Assembly (NCBI GenBank): GCA_026168455.1
Contig: CM047425.1
Coordinates: 23,328,648 to 23,392,647 of the forward strand
DNA: 64,000 bases
Source: Theocolax elegans
Lineage: Eukaryota > Arthropoda > Insecta > Hymenoptera > Cerocephalidae
Reading direction: 5' to 3'
Under the pieces are notes generated by a model. That model was not told where the DNA came from. It saw nothing but the letters and a program-made list of their open reading frames with translations, and searched no databases. Both the position numbers and the translations under genes were made by a program. This document shows positions 12,366-22,083 of this stretch, piece by piece; position 1 is the stretch's first letter, and each line of letters begins with the position of its first letter.

Positions 12366-14894
12366 CTTTCAATATGTCTGTGCTAAGACATGTATTTAAA
12401 ACGCTCAATATCTGGAGGTCGGCTTTTTCAAAGATGTATATATAACAAATTAAACATTATTTTTACTTCCGCAAATTGATCAGAGGAGTCTCAAACGTTT
12501 ATTGAATTTATGAATAAATTTTAAAAAATTCTAAAATACTACTTGATTTTTACCATTGTTGATCTACATATAGATCTCTATATTTATATATATATATCTT
12601 ATATCTAATAATCTATGTATATCCCAAAATTCTTGTTTCTCTTCGTTGACTATAATTATTAATTAAGCAGCCAATGATAACTAATTATTCGAAAAAACTA
12701 ATGATAGGTTGCAATGCCCAAATTACGCTAAAGTTCTAAAATAACATTATTAAACGTACCAATAAGGTTATTTTGAATATAATGTATTTTTAATAAGAAT
12801 TCCACAGTTAGTTTGATTATCGAAAATGAAACTGAAATTATGAAACCATTTGATCGATATTAATTAGTCTACAGGTGGTTTTAAACTATCTATTTCACTG
12901 AGCTAATGATTATTCTTTTTATATTGTAACTTGTTGCACACTCACTAAACTCGAAATAAAAATATTTGAGTATTTATATATTTAGAGGAAGATAAACCAA
13001 GTTCTTTCTTAATATTATTGTTTAGTTATGCAAGCTTTATCTCGTATTATATACTTTTGATACTTATTAACACAAACCAAGTACTTTAATATAATAAAAT
13101 CTGAACAGGTTGGAACAGCTCAGATAATGTATGAACAGCATGCCAATGTAGATTGTAGAAGACTTTACGCGAAACGGTGTATTTCTTTATTGATTTCTAA
13201 CGGTCATTATATGTATAGAGTGAAATAAGTACGATCATCAAATCTGCAAAGATAGTCTTTGAATTGAAGACAAATAGCTTGGACTATAGATTAAAATGGA
13301 GTCAAGGTTTTGATTTCTAGAGTTTCGAGAAAATGTTAATTATTTTCTCCCTAAATGATTCTGATGATGTATTACTAGTGTAAAGGTAGTATGCGTTAGA
13401 AGAGCGATTTATTTCACGATGTTTAGAATGAATATTATACGGATGTATCAATGATTTAAAATAAAAAAAGTTTGAACTATAGAGGATTTATAATTACTTG
13501 TCACTAATACATCTATAATATTTAAATAATTAATAGCTTCCAGTATTTACGCATATAAAATTCAAGTGCGAATTCTTTTTTCCTCTGGAAATACGAGTCG
13601 TTTTAGACGTTTATTGCCGTAACGATAAAATTAACTGTTTACTCGCATACTTAGATAACTATAAAATTTAAAATTTACGCACACTATATATGCATTTATT
13701 AAATTAAAGATTCATCCGATTTTAATACTTGAAACATAAAGAGACCTCAAATGGTTTGATGAAACTTCAAGATCTGTATTTATGACTCTTTCCTCGTGAG
13801 TCATTGAGCTTGTCTCCATTTTTCACTGTGCATTTTTAAAAGTAGAGAAATGAATCAAAAGGAAATAAAGTTTTTATGAGAGATTTTTAAAATTACACTT
13901 AAATATAGAATCCACATAAGATAATATTTTCGAAGAAAATATGGTTTTTGTTTTTTTTTTAGAAAATTTGGTAAATAAAATAGTATTTTTTAACTTTTAT
14001 TATTTGTTATTCAGGAACGTAAATTTCTCCGGGTTAAGCAAAGGTCGGTATACTCCATAAAGTTAAAACTGATGTTAAGCAAACTTTTAACTTTAATGAG
14101 CATGCTCAATTACTATTTTTGTTACTGAACGTGGAAATTTAACGCAGGTTAAGTTAACTAAATAAAGTCGCACTTGTAATCCTCTAACTGCGTGTAATTC
14201 AATTAAAAGCTCATTATTTCCGGCGTGAGAAGTATAGCTGCATCTGACCTGGGTATAGAGAAACGTATTCGGTACAATCTTATAATTAAGCACTGCCCCG
14301 CGTGCATCGATTCAAGATTATCTTTCTTTTCTCTTATTCCGAAACAATTAAAGATTCCCTCTGGCTGAATTAATTGAAATTTATATTTATAGTACATTGA
14401 GAATTCAAGTGTACGAATAACGTAAATATCGCTATTATTATTTTAACGAAACGCGCTTTAATTTTTATCCATTAGAATATTTATGTTACGCGATAGATCA
14501 GCCCTTTAGAATTATTGAGAGCATCGATCTCTATTTGCACGATATTTAAATATCGAGGATATGTATATTATACCTCGTCAATGATGAAACAGTCCACCCA
14601 GCTTGCTTATTGCGCAAGCTTATCTTGATTTTCAATACGCCCAGCAAGGAGAGGGGACGATACAGGCATTGTCATTAATTACCCCGTACGGTACATAGTA
14701 TAATTGTACATCTTGTATCTTTAAAATGTTCTCTCGATTTTTCCGGTGAAACGGCAGTTTTCCTTTTCTTCGCAAGTGCTTCCTCTTTGAAAATAATAAT
14801 TTTAACGTTATATTTACATTGCCGGAACATTTGAAAAAAAAGCCCGTGCACGTAGAAAAAGTGCAGGAGTGTTTCACATGTGTAGATGTACGTA
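12366..14894. other. AT-rich non-coding stretch, nothing recognised
   Basis: Only AT-rich sequence with scattered simple AT runs (for example 12571-12600). No gene, RNA gene or bounded repeat was recognised. Confidence 0.55.
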
Positions 14895-14928
14895 TGTGTG
14901 TGTGTGTGTGTGTGTGTTTGTGTGTTTT
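14895..14928. repeat. (TG)n microsatellite
   Basis: TG dinucleotide run followed by TTGTGTG and a T-run. It generates spurious Cys-Val or Thr-His open frames on both strands. Confidence 0.93.
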
Positions 14929-15170
14929 TTTCATGAGAAAATTGTGCCCTCAATGCTGCCGCGAATGCGCAAGGCCTTGTACAAAATGCGGCGAGTCGCT
15001 TTATCGATTCATTAATTTCGAGCTACCACGCTCGCGTTGTGCGAGTAAGCGAGAGGAGCAGCTAGAGTGGAATAATTTGCTACTGTGAGCGGCGTGAACG
15101 TGAACGAGAGACTCTGATTCTCTCTACCCCGATATATACCGCATCTTTTCATTTCTTAATATTAAATCCA
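14929..15170. promoter_or_regulatory. GC/CpG-richer island of unknown role
   Basis: Locally higher GC with several CpGs (CCGCGAATGCGC, GTGCGAGTAAGCGAG, GAGCGGCGTGAACGTGAACG). It stands out from the AT-rich background. No TATA box, splice site or conserved protein could be tied to it. It may be an enhancer, a promoter fragment or a non-coding exon. Confidence 0.2.
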
Positions 15171-16689
15171 TACTAGATCTATATATATATATTATGCACA
15201 CTTTTTCTCTATTACATTATATTTTCATCAAATATAATAAATACCCACTTATGCGGGATTCAGTGTATTATTTTGTTTTAATAATCGAGTGATTTTTATT
15301 CGAATTATTCATTTTAGAACGCAAAAGAATAACTTTGTACTTTTTAATAGCCTGTGTGTAATTTAATGAATAAACTCGAAACGAAAATTAAATAAAACCC
15401 AGGTATTCGCAAATATTACTCCAGGAATGTTATTAGAGAGAACAATACATTTTTTTAATATTATAGTTATTGAATTCTATCTGTCTGCATTTGAGGTAAT
15501 AATGTAAAAGGTTTAAATATTGCATAGATTTCTGCGAAAGTTCGTGTAATAAAATAATTATTCAGACACTTCGATATTTAATTAACACGTTCAGATATAT
15601 GAGACGGGAATGTCGAAAATATGATTGCATTAGGCGTACAAAAATACATACACATATTCACACCTATCTTACGAACGATCCGTAAATATATTACATTTAT
15701 TTTAGGTTGCGTGGATTAGTCGACCAGAAATATCGATGAGAATTTAATGTAATAATAAACAATAAGCATCATAAAAAAGTGATAAATGATAAAGTCGTCA
15801 GTGATACACGAAAGTATAATACCCATACGATCATGACTAAGACCTTCGTAAAATTTGCATATTTACTTAGCGGCGTACAATCCAATACAAAACTGTGCAA
15901 TGTTGTTATATTAACATTTGATCCAAATAGCGATAAACATCGTAAATTAGAGATGATCGTAAAATAGATGGTATATACGAATAACTATGATTTATCGTAA
16001 AAATACACGCAAAATCGTATAATTCTTGCAGTGAATCGATTCACAAGTATATAGAGTCCCTGTTATAGGGCAAGTATTTGAATTGCTCGTTTTCATTATC
16101 AGTATCATTCCGAATTCCTTGAAAACGTTAATAATTTATTTGGTCTTTTTGCACGTGACATTTTGTTTTAATTTTTATACGATATATATTCGCAAAATTT
16201 TCATTTATTGTTAGTCATTTAGTATTTCGAGTCAAACTTTATTTTTTTTTCATACAGGTATACATAAATGTATGTACGCGTATAAATGTAGGCAGACCTG
16301 ATTATCTCATTTAATCTCATTTTTCAAAATTTATTACTCACCCTTTTTACGCGCACGATAAATGCAGGGGAAAGAGCGTGTAATAAAAACTGTGATTTAG
16401 AGAGACATCTGCTTACGCATGGAGTGAAAGCATCATTAAAACTGCTCGATTTGCAAACTTTCGTATTATGTTAAACAGTGTACTTTGAAACATTGAAGAG
16501 CCATTATTGCAAATAATTTCAGCGAAATAATAAGTTATTGAAAAAAATGGTAAATTGAAAATATATTATATATCCCGTACATAATTAGTTAGAGTTCGTG
16601 TACATTTCAACGAGATATTAAAATGTAGGTTCAAACGATTATTCAAAATTGTCAATAAAATTTGATTTCAATTAATAATACTTAAGCAT
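15171..16689. other. AT-rich non-coding stretch, nothing recognised
   Basis: No coding frame or repeat boundary recognised. A 62-codon forward open frame at 15779-15967 has no recognised domain. Confidence 0.55.
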
Positions 16690-17530
16690 TGTAAATAATG
16701 CTGACAATTGTTCGATTTATATTAAGTACAATTTTTAATTACTGGATGTAGCTTGCACAAACAGCACGATTTTATTAAAAACAAGGCGACCTTTCGTTCT
16801 TTATTCAAATCAGAAGTAATATAACTGCACGTATATATGTCTATATTTTAAAATTTATAAAAAAACTTATTACTATAAACAAATAATACGTTCAAATTAA
16901 TAAACTTGATAGATTACGTTCGAATAAATCATCGTATAACCCCGGGCGAATGCGAGATGGTGGGGTTTTAAGGGAGGGACAAAGCATCCACACATAGGTG
17001 GTAGGTGGACACCGTTAAAGTCCCCAGGGGATAAACGGTAGGAAGTGCCAGGAAAAAAGAGGGCACAAAATCAAGAATAAAAAAAAAAAAAAAAAAATAC
17101 AAACATACATAAAATGTAGAAAAGGGAATATAAATTAATTTAATTAACTCGCAATTATTAAATATGTAATGAATTTAATTAATGCGTATACTCAACGTAA
17201 TCCAAACTCAAAACTATGTCGTATATTTTTCGTTTCAATGACGCCACATGTTGAATAAAATGAAAATGCCTGTTTCAAAAGATTGTTCTACTTTAAGCAA
17301 ACTCCAAAAGTATAATAAAAAGTGTTATAAAGAAGCATCTGACGAATGATACTTTTTTCTAATTAGAAATAATGTTTGTTACTTTCTGTTTATTGAGCAT
17401 TAATAGTTTTTCGCAAAAACGTCAAATACTTTTACGAGCACTTGATCAAAATACTATATAGATAAATAAATTTTTCTTTAACACTATTCAAACTGAACTA
17501 GTTATTGTTTTAGGTAAGCAGTTACTTTAT
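16690..17530. repeat. Tandem duplication, copy 1 (841 bp)
   Basis: It starts TGTAAATAATGCTGAC and ends GTTACTTTAT, and repeats immediately at 17531-18365. Apart from the insertions the two copies are nearly identical, so the duplication is recent or is an assembly duplicate of two alleles. This copy carries a poly-A retroposon at 16940-17097, which the other copy lacks. Confidence 0.93.
16940..17097 (+). mobile_element. 5'-truncated non-LTR retroposon tail with poly-A
   Basis: A GC-rich 158-bp insertion begins CCCCGGGCGAATGCG, contains GGGGTTTTAAGGGAGG and GGTAGGTGGACACCG, and ends in an A19 tail. The empty site is visible in the duplicate copy, where CGTATAA is joined directly to TACAAAC (17774-17787). 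The composition and GGGGTTTTA-type string resemble 3' ends of R1-like insect LINEs, but the family assignment is inference. No clear target-site duplication can be separated from the A-run. Confidence 0.6.
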
Positions 17531-18365
17531 TGTAAATAATGCTGACAATTGTTCGATTTATATTAAGTACAATTTTTAATTACTGGATGTAGCTTGCACA
17601 AACAGCACGATTTTATTAAAAACAAGGCGACCTTTCGTTCTTTATTCAAATCAGAAGTAATATAACTGCACGTATATATGTCTATATTTTAAAATTTATA
17701 AAAAAACTTATTACTATAAACAAATAATACGTTCAAATTAATAAACTTGATAGATTACGTTCGAATAAATCATCGTATAATACAAACATACAACCGACGC
17801 GGTGGCGGAGTGGTGGAAACGCACCTCAGCCGATCGCGAAAGTTAAGCAGCGCTGAGCGCGGTTAGTACTTGGATGGGAGACCATTCTCGTGCGGCTTTC
17901 GTGATCGGTTAGGTGTTTTTCGCATTCCACAACGTGAGCATACATAAAATATAGAAAAGGGAATATAAATTAATTTAATTAACTCGCAATTATTAAATAT
18001 GTAATGAATTTAATTAATGCGTATACTCAACGTAATCCAAACTCAAAACTATGTCGTATATTTTTCGTTTCAATGACGCCACATGTTGAATAAAATGAAA
18101 ATGCCTGTTTCAAAAGATTGTTCTACTTTAAGCAAACTCCAAAAGTATAATAAAAAGTGTTATAAAGAAGCATCTGACGAATGATACTTTTTTCTAATTA
18201 GAAATAATGTTTGTTACTTTCTGTTTATTGAGCATTAATAGTTTTTCGCAAAAACGTCAAATACTTTTACGAGCACTTGATCAAAATACTATATAGATAA
18301 ATAAATTTTTCTTTAACACTATTCAAACTGAACTAGTTATTGTTTTAGGTAAGCAGTTACTTTAT
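17531..18365. repeat. Tandem duplication, copy 2 (835 bp)
   Basis: Second unit of the duplication starting at 16690. It lacks the LINE-type tail of copy 1 but carries a 5S-derived SINE at 17792-17938. After the unit the sequence diverges (TTTAAATAATATTCGG), which fixes the right breakpoint. Confidence 0.93.
17792..17938 (+). mobile_element. 5S rRNA-derived SINE, with target-site duplication
   Basis: The core at 17830-17883 closely matches eukaryotic 5S rRNA through the A box (AAGTTAAGCAGCGC), intermediate element and C box (GGTTAGTACTTGGATGGG, then AGACC). The first about 38 nt and the tail differ from 5S. The tail GTGATCGGTTAGGTG pairs with CACCTCAGCCGATC upstream, so a 5S-like closing helix is rebuilt. 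A 5-bp duplication CATAC flanks it (17787-17791 and 17939-17943), matching the uninterrupted site in copy 1. A relative sits at 12236-12365 on the minus strand. It is a mobile copy or 5S-headed SINE, unlikely to be a functional 5S gene. Confidence 0.78.
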
Positions 18366-18917
18366 TTTAAATAATATTCGGTAAAATTTATCCAACAAAT
18401 ATTTGGTTAATTTGTGTGCTATATTTATTCTTACAGTGGCAATAATATATGTAAAATATATGTATTTTTTACGTTTTTATTAAGATTTATTCGTACATTC
18501 ATTTTTGTTAGTTACACGTTGTTTGTAAATCATATATTTTGACAAAATTTAAACAATTACTTAAAAGAATACTCATAAAATATTTCAAATAATCCCAACA
18601 ATTGATGAGACCAAGAAGCTTTTGGCACCGAACGCTAATTTTGCCACATTTGCATATTTTTGGTTAAAATACTTTGGTTATAATCTGTCTTGTTGAAAAT
18701 TTCCAGAAAAGTTTATATTTATTCTACAAAAATGCCACAAAAGTCTTAGCTTAATGAGTTGAAAAACAAAAAAAAAGTTTTGGACTCGACATAGCCTTAA
18801 ACCAAATTTTACGTATATTTCCGATAATATTGGGTCACCCAGTGGATTGCAGACTTTACTGAATTTTATATTCGTGTACAGTATTGTAACATATGAAAAA
18901 GGCAAGGAGCGAAAAAA
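18366..18917. other. AT-rich non-coding stretch
   Basis: Nothing recognised except T-runs at about 18700-18915 that lie downstream (minus strand) of the tRNA-like sequence and could belong to its SINE body. Confidence 0.5.
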
Positions 18918-18992
18918 GGCGGACGTCGGGATTCGAAGACACGGACCTTGGATTACGGATTTCGTACTGTAACCATCGAGCTGTCTGCGATG
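18918..18992 (-). mobile_element. tRNA-like SINE head or tRNA pseudogene
   Basis: Minus-strand reading gives an A-box-like CAGCTCGATGGTTAC and a B-box-like TCTTCGAATCCC at tRNA spacing, followed by T-runs (TTTTTTC) that could terminate pol III. The T-stem pairs poorly and the acceptor stem is not restored, so it is not a functional tRNA gene. Most likely the head of a tRNA-derived SINE; a lone tRNA pseudogene is the alternative. Confidence 0.5.
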
Positions 18993-19711
18993 CTATATGG
19001 ACCGCTTAGACTAGTCGACGCGTCTTATATATCTTGTATGATGTGTTTATAATATATTCTATCTCGTAATTAGATGAACTATTTATCTATCTACACTCAG
19101 TCATTAAAGAAACATAACTTTTTTGAAAAGTACAAAACGGTAATAGTATTTTGAATTCTATTATAAGTATTGTGTCACCCAAAATAGATTGTATTCTGGT
19201 TTGAGTAAACAACCATCACGTAAAATTCACCTAAAAAAGAGGATTACATTTAAAAATGTTTGTCATGACGGATTATCATTGTGTTACAATATTTCATTAA
19301 AAAACCATCTGTCATAGTTTTACTATCGCATAGATCCTCTACTGGGAGTGAAAACAGCAAGCTTGGAAATAACAATCCTTAATTTACCTACCGAACAAAT
19401 ATCACCAAACTTTAGGTTAAAATATAATAAATAAGTTTAATTTTTATAAGGTGTTAGATATGAATTAAAATATATTTATACAAGTCATTAATTTAATCGT
19501 TTAAGATAAATTATTACGGGTTATGTAAACCATTTCCAATATGCTTTGCAAGAGAAATCTTATCTTTATTCAATATGCTTGGCGGTTATCCCAGAGTAGC
19601 GTTTCCAAAAAAAAATTAAAAATCTATAAATGGTGTTTCAACCAAAGCTCTTTCGCGTGGACTCATCAGTAAGGAGCTAAAAGCTTTCCTTAGACGCCTC
19701 GCAGATGGACA
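18993..19711. other. Non-coding; short exon-like frame near the right end
   Basis: Mostly AT-rich. At about 19630-19742 one forward frame is open for 38 codons with coding-like composition (contains STKALSRGLISKELKAFLRR), ending in TAA after the A-block breakpoint at 19712. I recognise no family; it may be a transposon ORF remnant. Confidence 0.3.
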
Positions 19712-21750
19712 GCGACGTCAAATAGATGTTACGCGGCTGTAATTAAGCCTTCCGATCTGTAATAATTTATCTTACATTTATACAACTTCCAAATTTTTAT
19801 TTCTTAATGAAGTACAGACCGAGCAACAGTAAACGAGCGAGAAATTTAGTTGGTTCCATATTGAAATAAGAAAATTATATAGGTAAATATAAGATACAGC
19901 AAGTGTCTAAGTAAAAGCTAGTATTTTAATGTCCAAACCGATATTTGTTTAAAATTCAAAATATTTATTTATTTCTCAAAGAAAATGCTGCGACATATTG
20001 GAAATTAAATTATAACGTATGTTGATCAGTAATCTTGTAACTCAATTACACAATATTATCTTCGTTTCTGTAATCTTATGATCAACTTAATTAAAAATGC
20101 ACAACTTTAATATTATATAGACAAATCCGAATATCTCTAAATTAATATTGACAATTATCTTGTATAAATTTTTCATTAAATTAATAAAGACTGACAAAAG
20201 ACAGGTGTTATCGAAATTAATTTTATTAAATGTAATTTAAGCTAAATGGATTAAAGTGAAAACAGATAGTTACTATAAATAAAACTTTTTTGCTATACAT
20301 TTGTAAAGACATTCTCACGCATTTAAGGAAAAACATTTCCTAGTAGAAATTTAAAACTAAGAACTAGGAATTAAAAATTGGTAGTAAATACCTTGTGATG
20401 AAACGCTTTTTCTCCCATTTTATTAGCATTTAATAGAATGACCATAACCTCAAAATATTTAAATATTCTTTCTAGCTTTCCGGAAAGAGTAAACTTCAAA
20501 ATTCCTATAGTTTCGGATGGGTTTTTAACGTTTTCGTCTGATTTACAACTGATTTCTGTTGTATTTCCAGTATTTACGAAGATAAACGCTGTTTTATTAG
20601 ATTTTTCACTTGTCCATTTTTAATAGATATTTAATAGGACATAACTAGACTCAACTGTAATCTATATTTACAAGCTCAAAAATGGGAGAAAAATAGGATT
20701 TTACATTAATAAATGGTCATAAAATGTGAGAAAAAGCATTTCATCGATAGGAGAAAAATGGGCACATTTTTCGCCTATTTTTTGCCCATTCTATTCAAAC
20801 AGTCTATTTAATACTTATTTAATGGAATATGATTTCTACCAGGGTTAGTAACACTGCATAAAATCCAATAAACTAATTAGAAATTGATTAATACAGCTAG
20901 TTTTCGTATGAGAAAGTATCAAGTAAAAATTTTTTATTTGTCAATTTTTACTGTCTGAAATAAACTCACGCCTGATTGTGACAAAGCTTAGCCCCAAGAT
21001 TTCGCTGACTCGGTGAATTTTCGTTCCACGAAAACTCGACAAATTTCCGTTGTAAGAAAATTGGGTTGTAGGTGGCAATTAAACGATTTTTCTCTTTACC
21101 TCGATAATTTTTCTTTTTTTTTTAAAATATATATATATATATAAAATCCATCATTAATTTCCAGTGTACTTATAATTAATAATATTAAAACCGAATTAGC
21201 TAATTAGCGTAACTTACAATTAGTTGAATGATAGTCGCAGCGAAGTCGGAGATATAACATTATTAGATACGTCGCCTTGAAGCTTTAAATAAAAACGTTG
21301 AAAAAGAATTCTTTGTATGCAGTGTTTTCAAAATCTTAAAATTAATGCAAAAACTTATTTTTTCTTATTAATTAAAAAATGTACTATAACTTATTTTCAG
21401 TACGTTTTATTATAAGCTGCTGACAATAATAATTATTCGATACGTTATTTTGTCCTTTATACATCTGTAATCACTTCTCGTCGTTTTAATTAGTTCGATT
21501 TTCCGTTCCACTGTAATTTACATATACCGAGAGAATACGAGTATTTTGTATTTGCGCTAATGATTTCCTTTAATTTCTGGCAAATTTTGTTTTGATTCAA
21601 CATTTTTGTATAAAAGACAATAACAAATTTCATATTATCAGAGTCGGGCGTCATTTTTCAGTTTATTTTTCACTATTGCTTGTAAACATATATTATTAAA
21701 TTTAAATTTATTGTAAAATATAGATTAGATTACATAGAATATTATATTAC
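19712..21750. repeat. Duplicated block A, copy A1 (filled site)
   Basis: It begins GCGACGTCAAATAGATG and ends at the target site ATTAC (21746-21750) of the LTR element. The same sequence returns at 24230-25757. A1 carries an extra about 0.5-kb MITE (20338-20844). Other differences from A2 are mostly single-base indels, many in homopolymers. A1 runs directly into a 5' LTR; A2 runs into the un-interrupted right flank. Confidence 0.93.
20338..20844. mobile_element. Non-autonomous TIR element (MITE), absent from A2
   Basis: Present in A1 but precisely missing in A2 (24841-24870, where AAAACATT joins AATAACAC). Ends are TCCTAGTAGAAAT and its inverted counterpart ATTTCTACCAGGG (13 nt with two mismatches). 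A subterminal inverted match also exists: GATGAAACGCTTTTTCTC near 20397 against the complement of GAGAAAAAGCATTTCATC near 20729. There is no transposase frame. The target duplication is short, 2-3 bp (TT or TTA), and not cleanly resolved, so superfamily is left open. PIF/Harbinger-like TWA targets would fit. Confidence 0.75.
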
Positions 21751-21825
21751 TGTTATTGATGGAATGCTATAATTGTTTAACTTTTAGCGATTATTTTATG
21801 TTTCATGATTGAGTGGTATGTACAG

Positions 21826-21833
21826 TATATAAG
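21826..21833 (+). promoter_or_regulatory. TATA box in 5' LTR
   Basis: TATATAAG inside the LTR, about 75 bp from its start and upstream of the AATAAA. Conserved in the copies at 27639 and 36274; in the 31229 copy a base is lost just before it. Confidence 0.55.
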
Positions 21834-21875
21834 TGCGTATTGTAATGTAAATTAAAAGAAAAAGCGATTGAGATG

Positions 21876-21888
21876 GTTGCTAAGCAAC
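21876..21888. promoter_or_regulatory. X-box-like palindrome in the LTR
   Basis: GTTGCTAAGCAAC fits the RFX X-box consensus RYYNYY-N-RRNRAC exactly, and sits about 50 bp downstream of the TATA box. It is kept in the copies at 27639 and 31229 and disrupted by a base loss in the 36274 copy. Binding is inference. Confidence 0.4.
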
Positions 21889-21979
21889 TAAAAAAAAAAA
21901 ATGATTTAAGTTTTGATCGCATCCGAGGAGTAGCCACGAAATTATTATTACATATCGATTTGAGGTTTATTTGTGTAAA

Positions 21980-21985
21980 AATAAA
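21980..21985 (+). terminator. LTR polyadenylation signal AATAAA
   Basis: AATAAA within the 5' LTR about 75 bp before its end. The same hexamer is in the 3' LTR copies. In LTR elements this signal in the 3' LTR ends the genomic transcript. Confidence 0.5.
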
Positions 21986-22065
21986 CATGAATTTTAGCAT
22001 GCAAATAAGTGTTTTATTTACTTTTATTTCTCTCTTCTGTATTGAATGTTTCGATCTTAACAATT

Positions 22066-22083
22066 TGGTGCCGAAACCCGGGA
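22066..22083 (+). promoter_or_regulatory. Primer binding site, tRNA-Phe
   Basis: TGGTGCCGAAACCCGGGA is the exact complement of the 3' end (with CCA) of the insect tRNA-Phe(GAA) that I know, all 18 positions. It starts 3 bp after the LTR end, the usual spacing. This is the strongest single proof that 21751-22062 is a 5' LTR. Confidence 0.9.

Larger units (their letters stand above)
21751..22062 (+). mobile_element. 5' LTR of a retrotransposon (312 bp)
   Basis: Starts TGTTATTGATGG and ends CTTAACA. It is preceded by ATTAC, the same 5-bp word that follows the 3' LTRs at 27950, 31535 and 36583, and that stands unoccupied at 25753-25757. It holds a TATA box (21826), an X-box-like palindrome (21876) and AATAAA (21980), as expected for promoter and polyadenylation in an LTR. 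A tRNA-Phe primer site follows 3 bp downstream. The 5-bp duplication and TG..CA ends fit Gypsy, Copia or BEL; family not assigned. Confidence 0.9.

Noticed and set aside
11822..12445. 207-codon forward open frame (and 94-codon reverse frame 12124-12408), the longest in the window
   Set aside because: It overlaps a 5S-derived SINE on the minus strand, has no recognisable domain, and its length is explained by the GC-richer element.
14632..15088. Open frames with Cys-Val or Thr-His repeats
   Set aside because: Translation of the TG microsatellite.
17830..17883. Functional 5S rRNA gene
   Set aside because: Only the internal part matches 5S; the ends differ, a target-site duplication flanks it, and a relative shares its non-5S tail.
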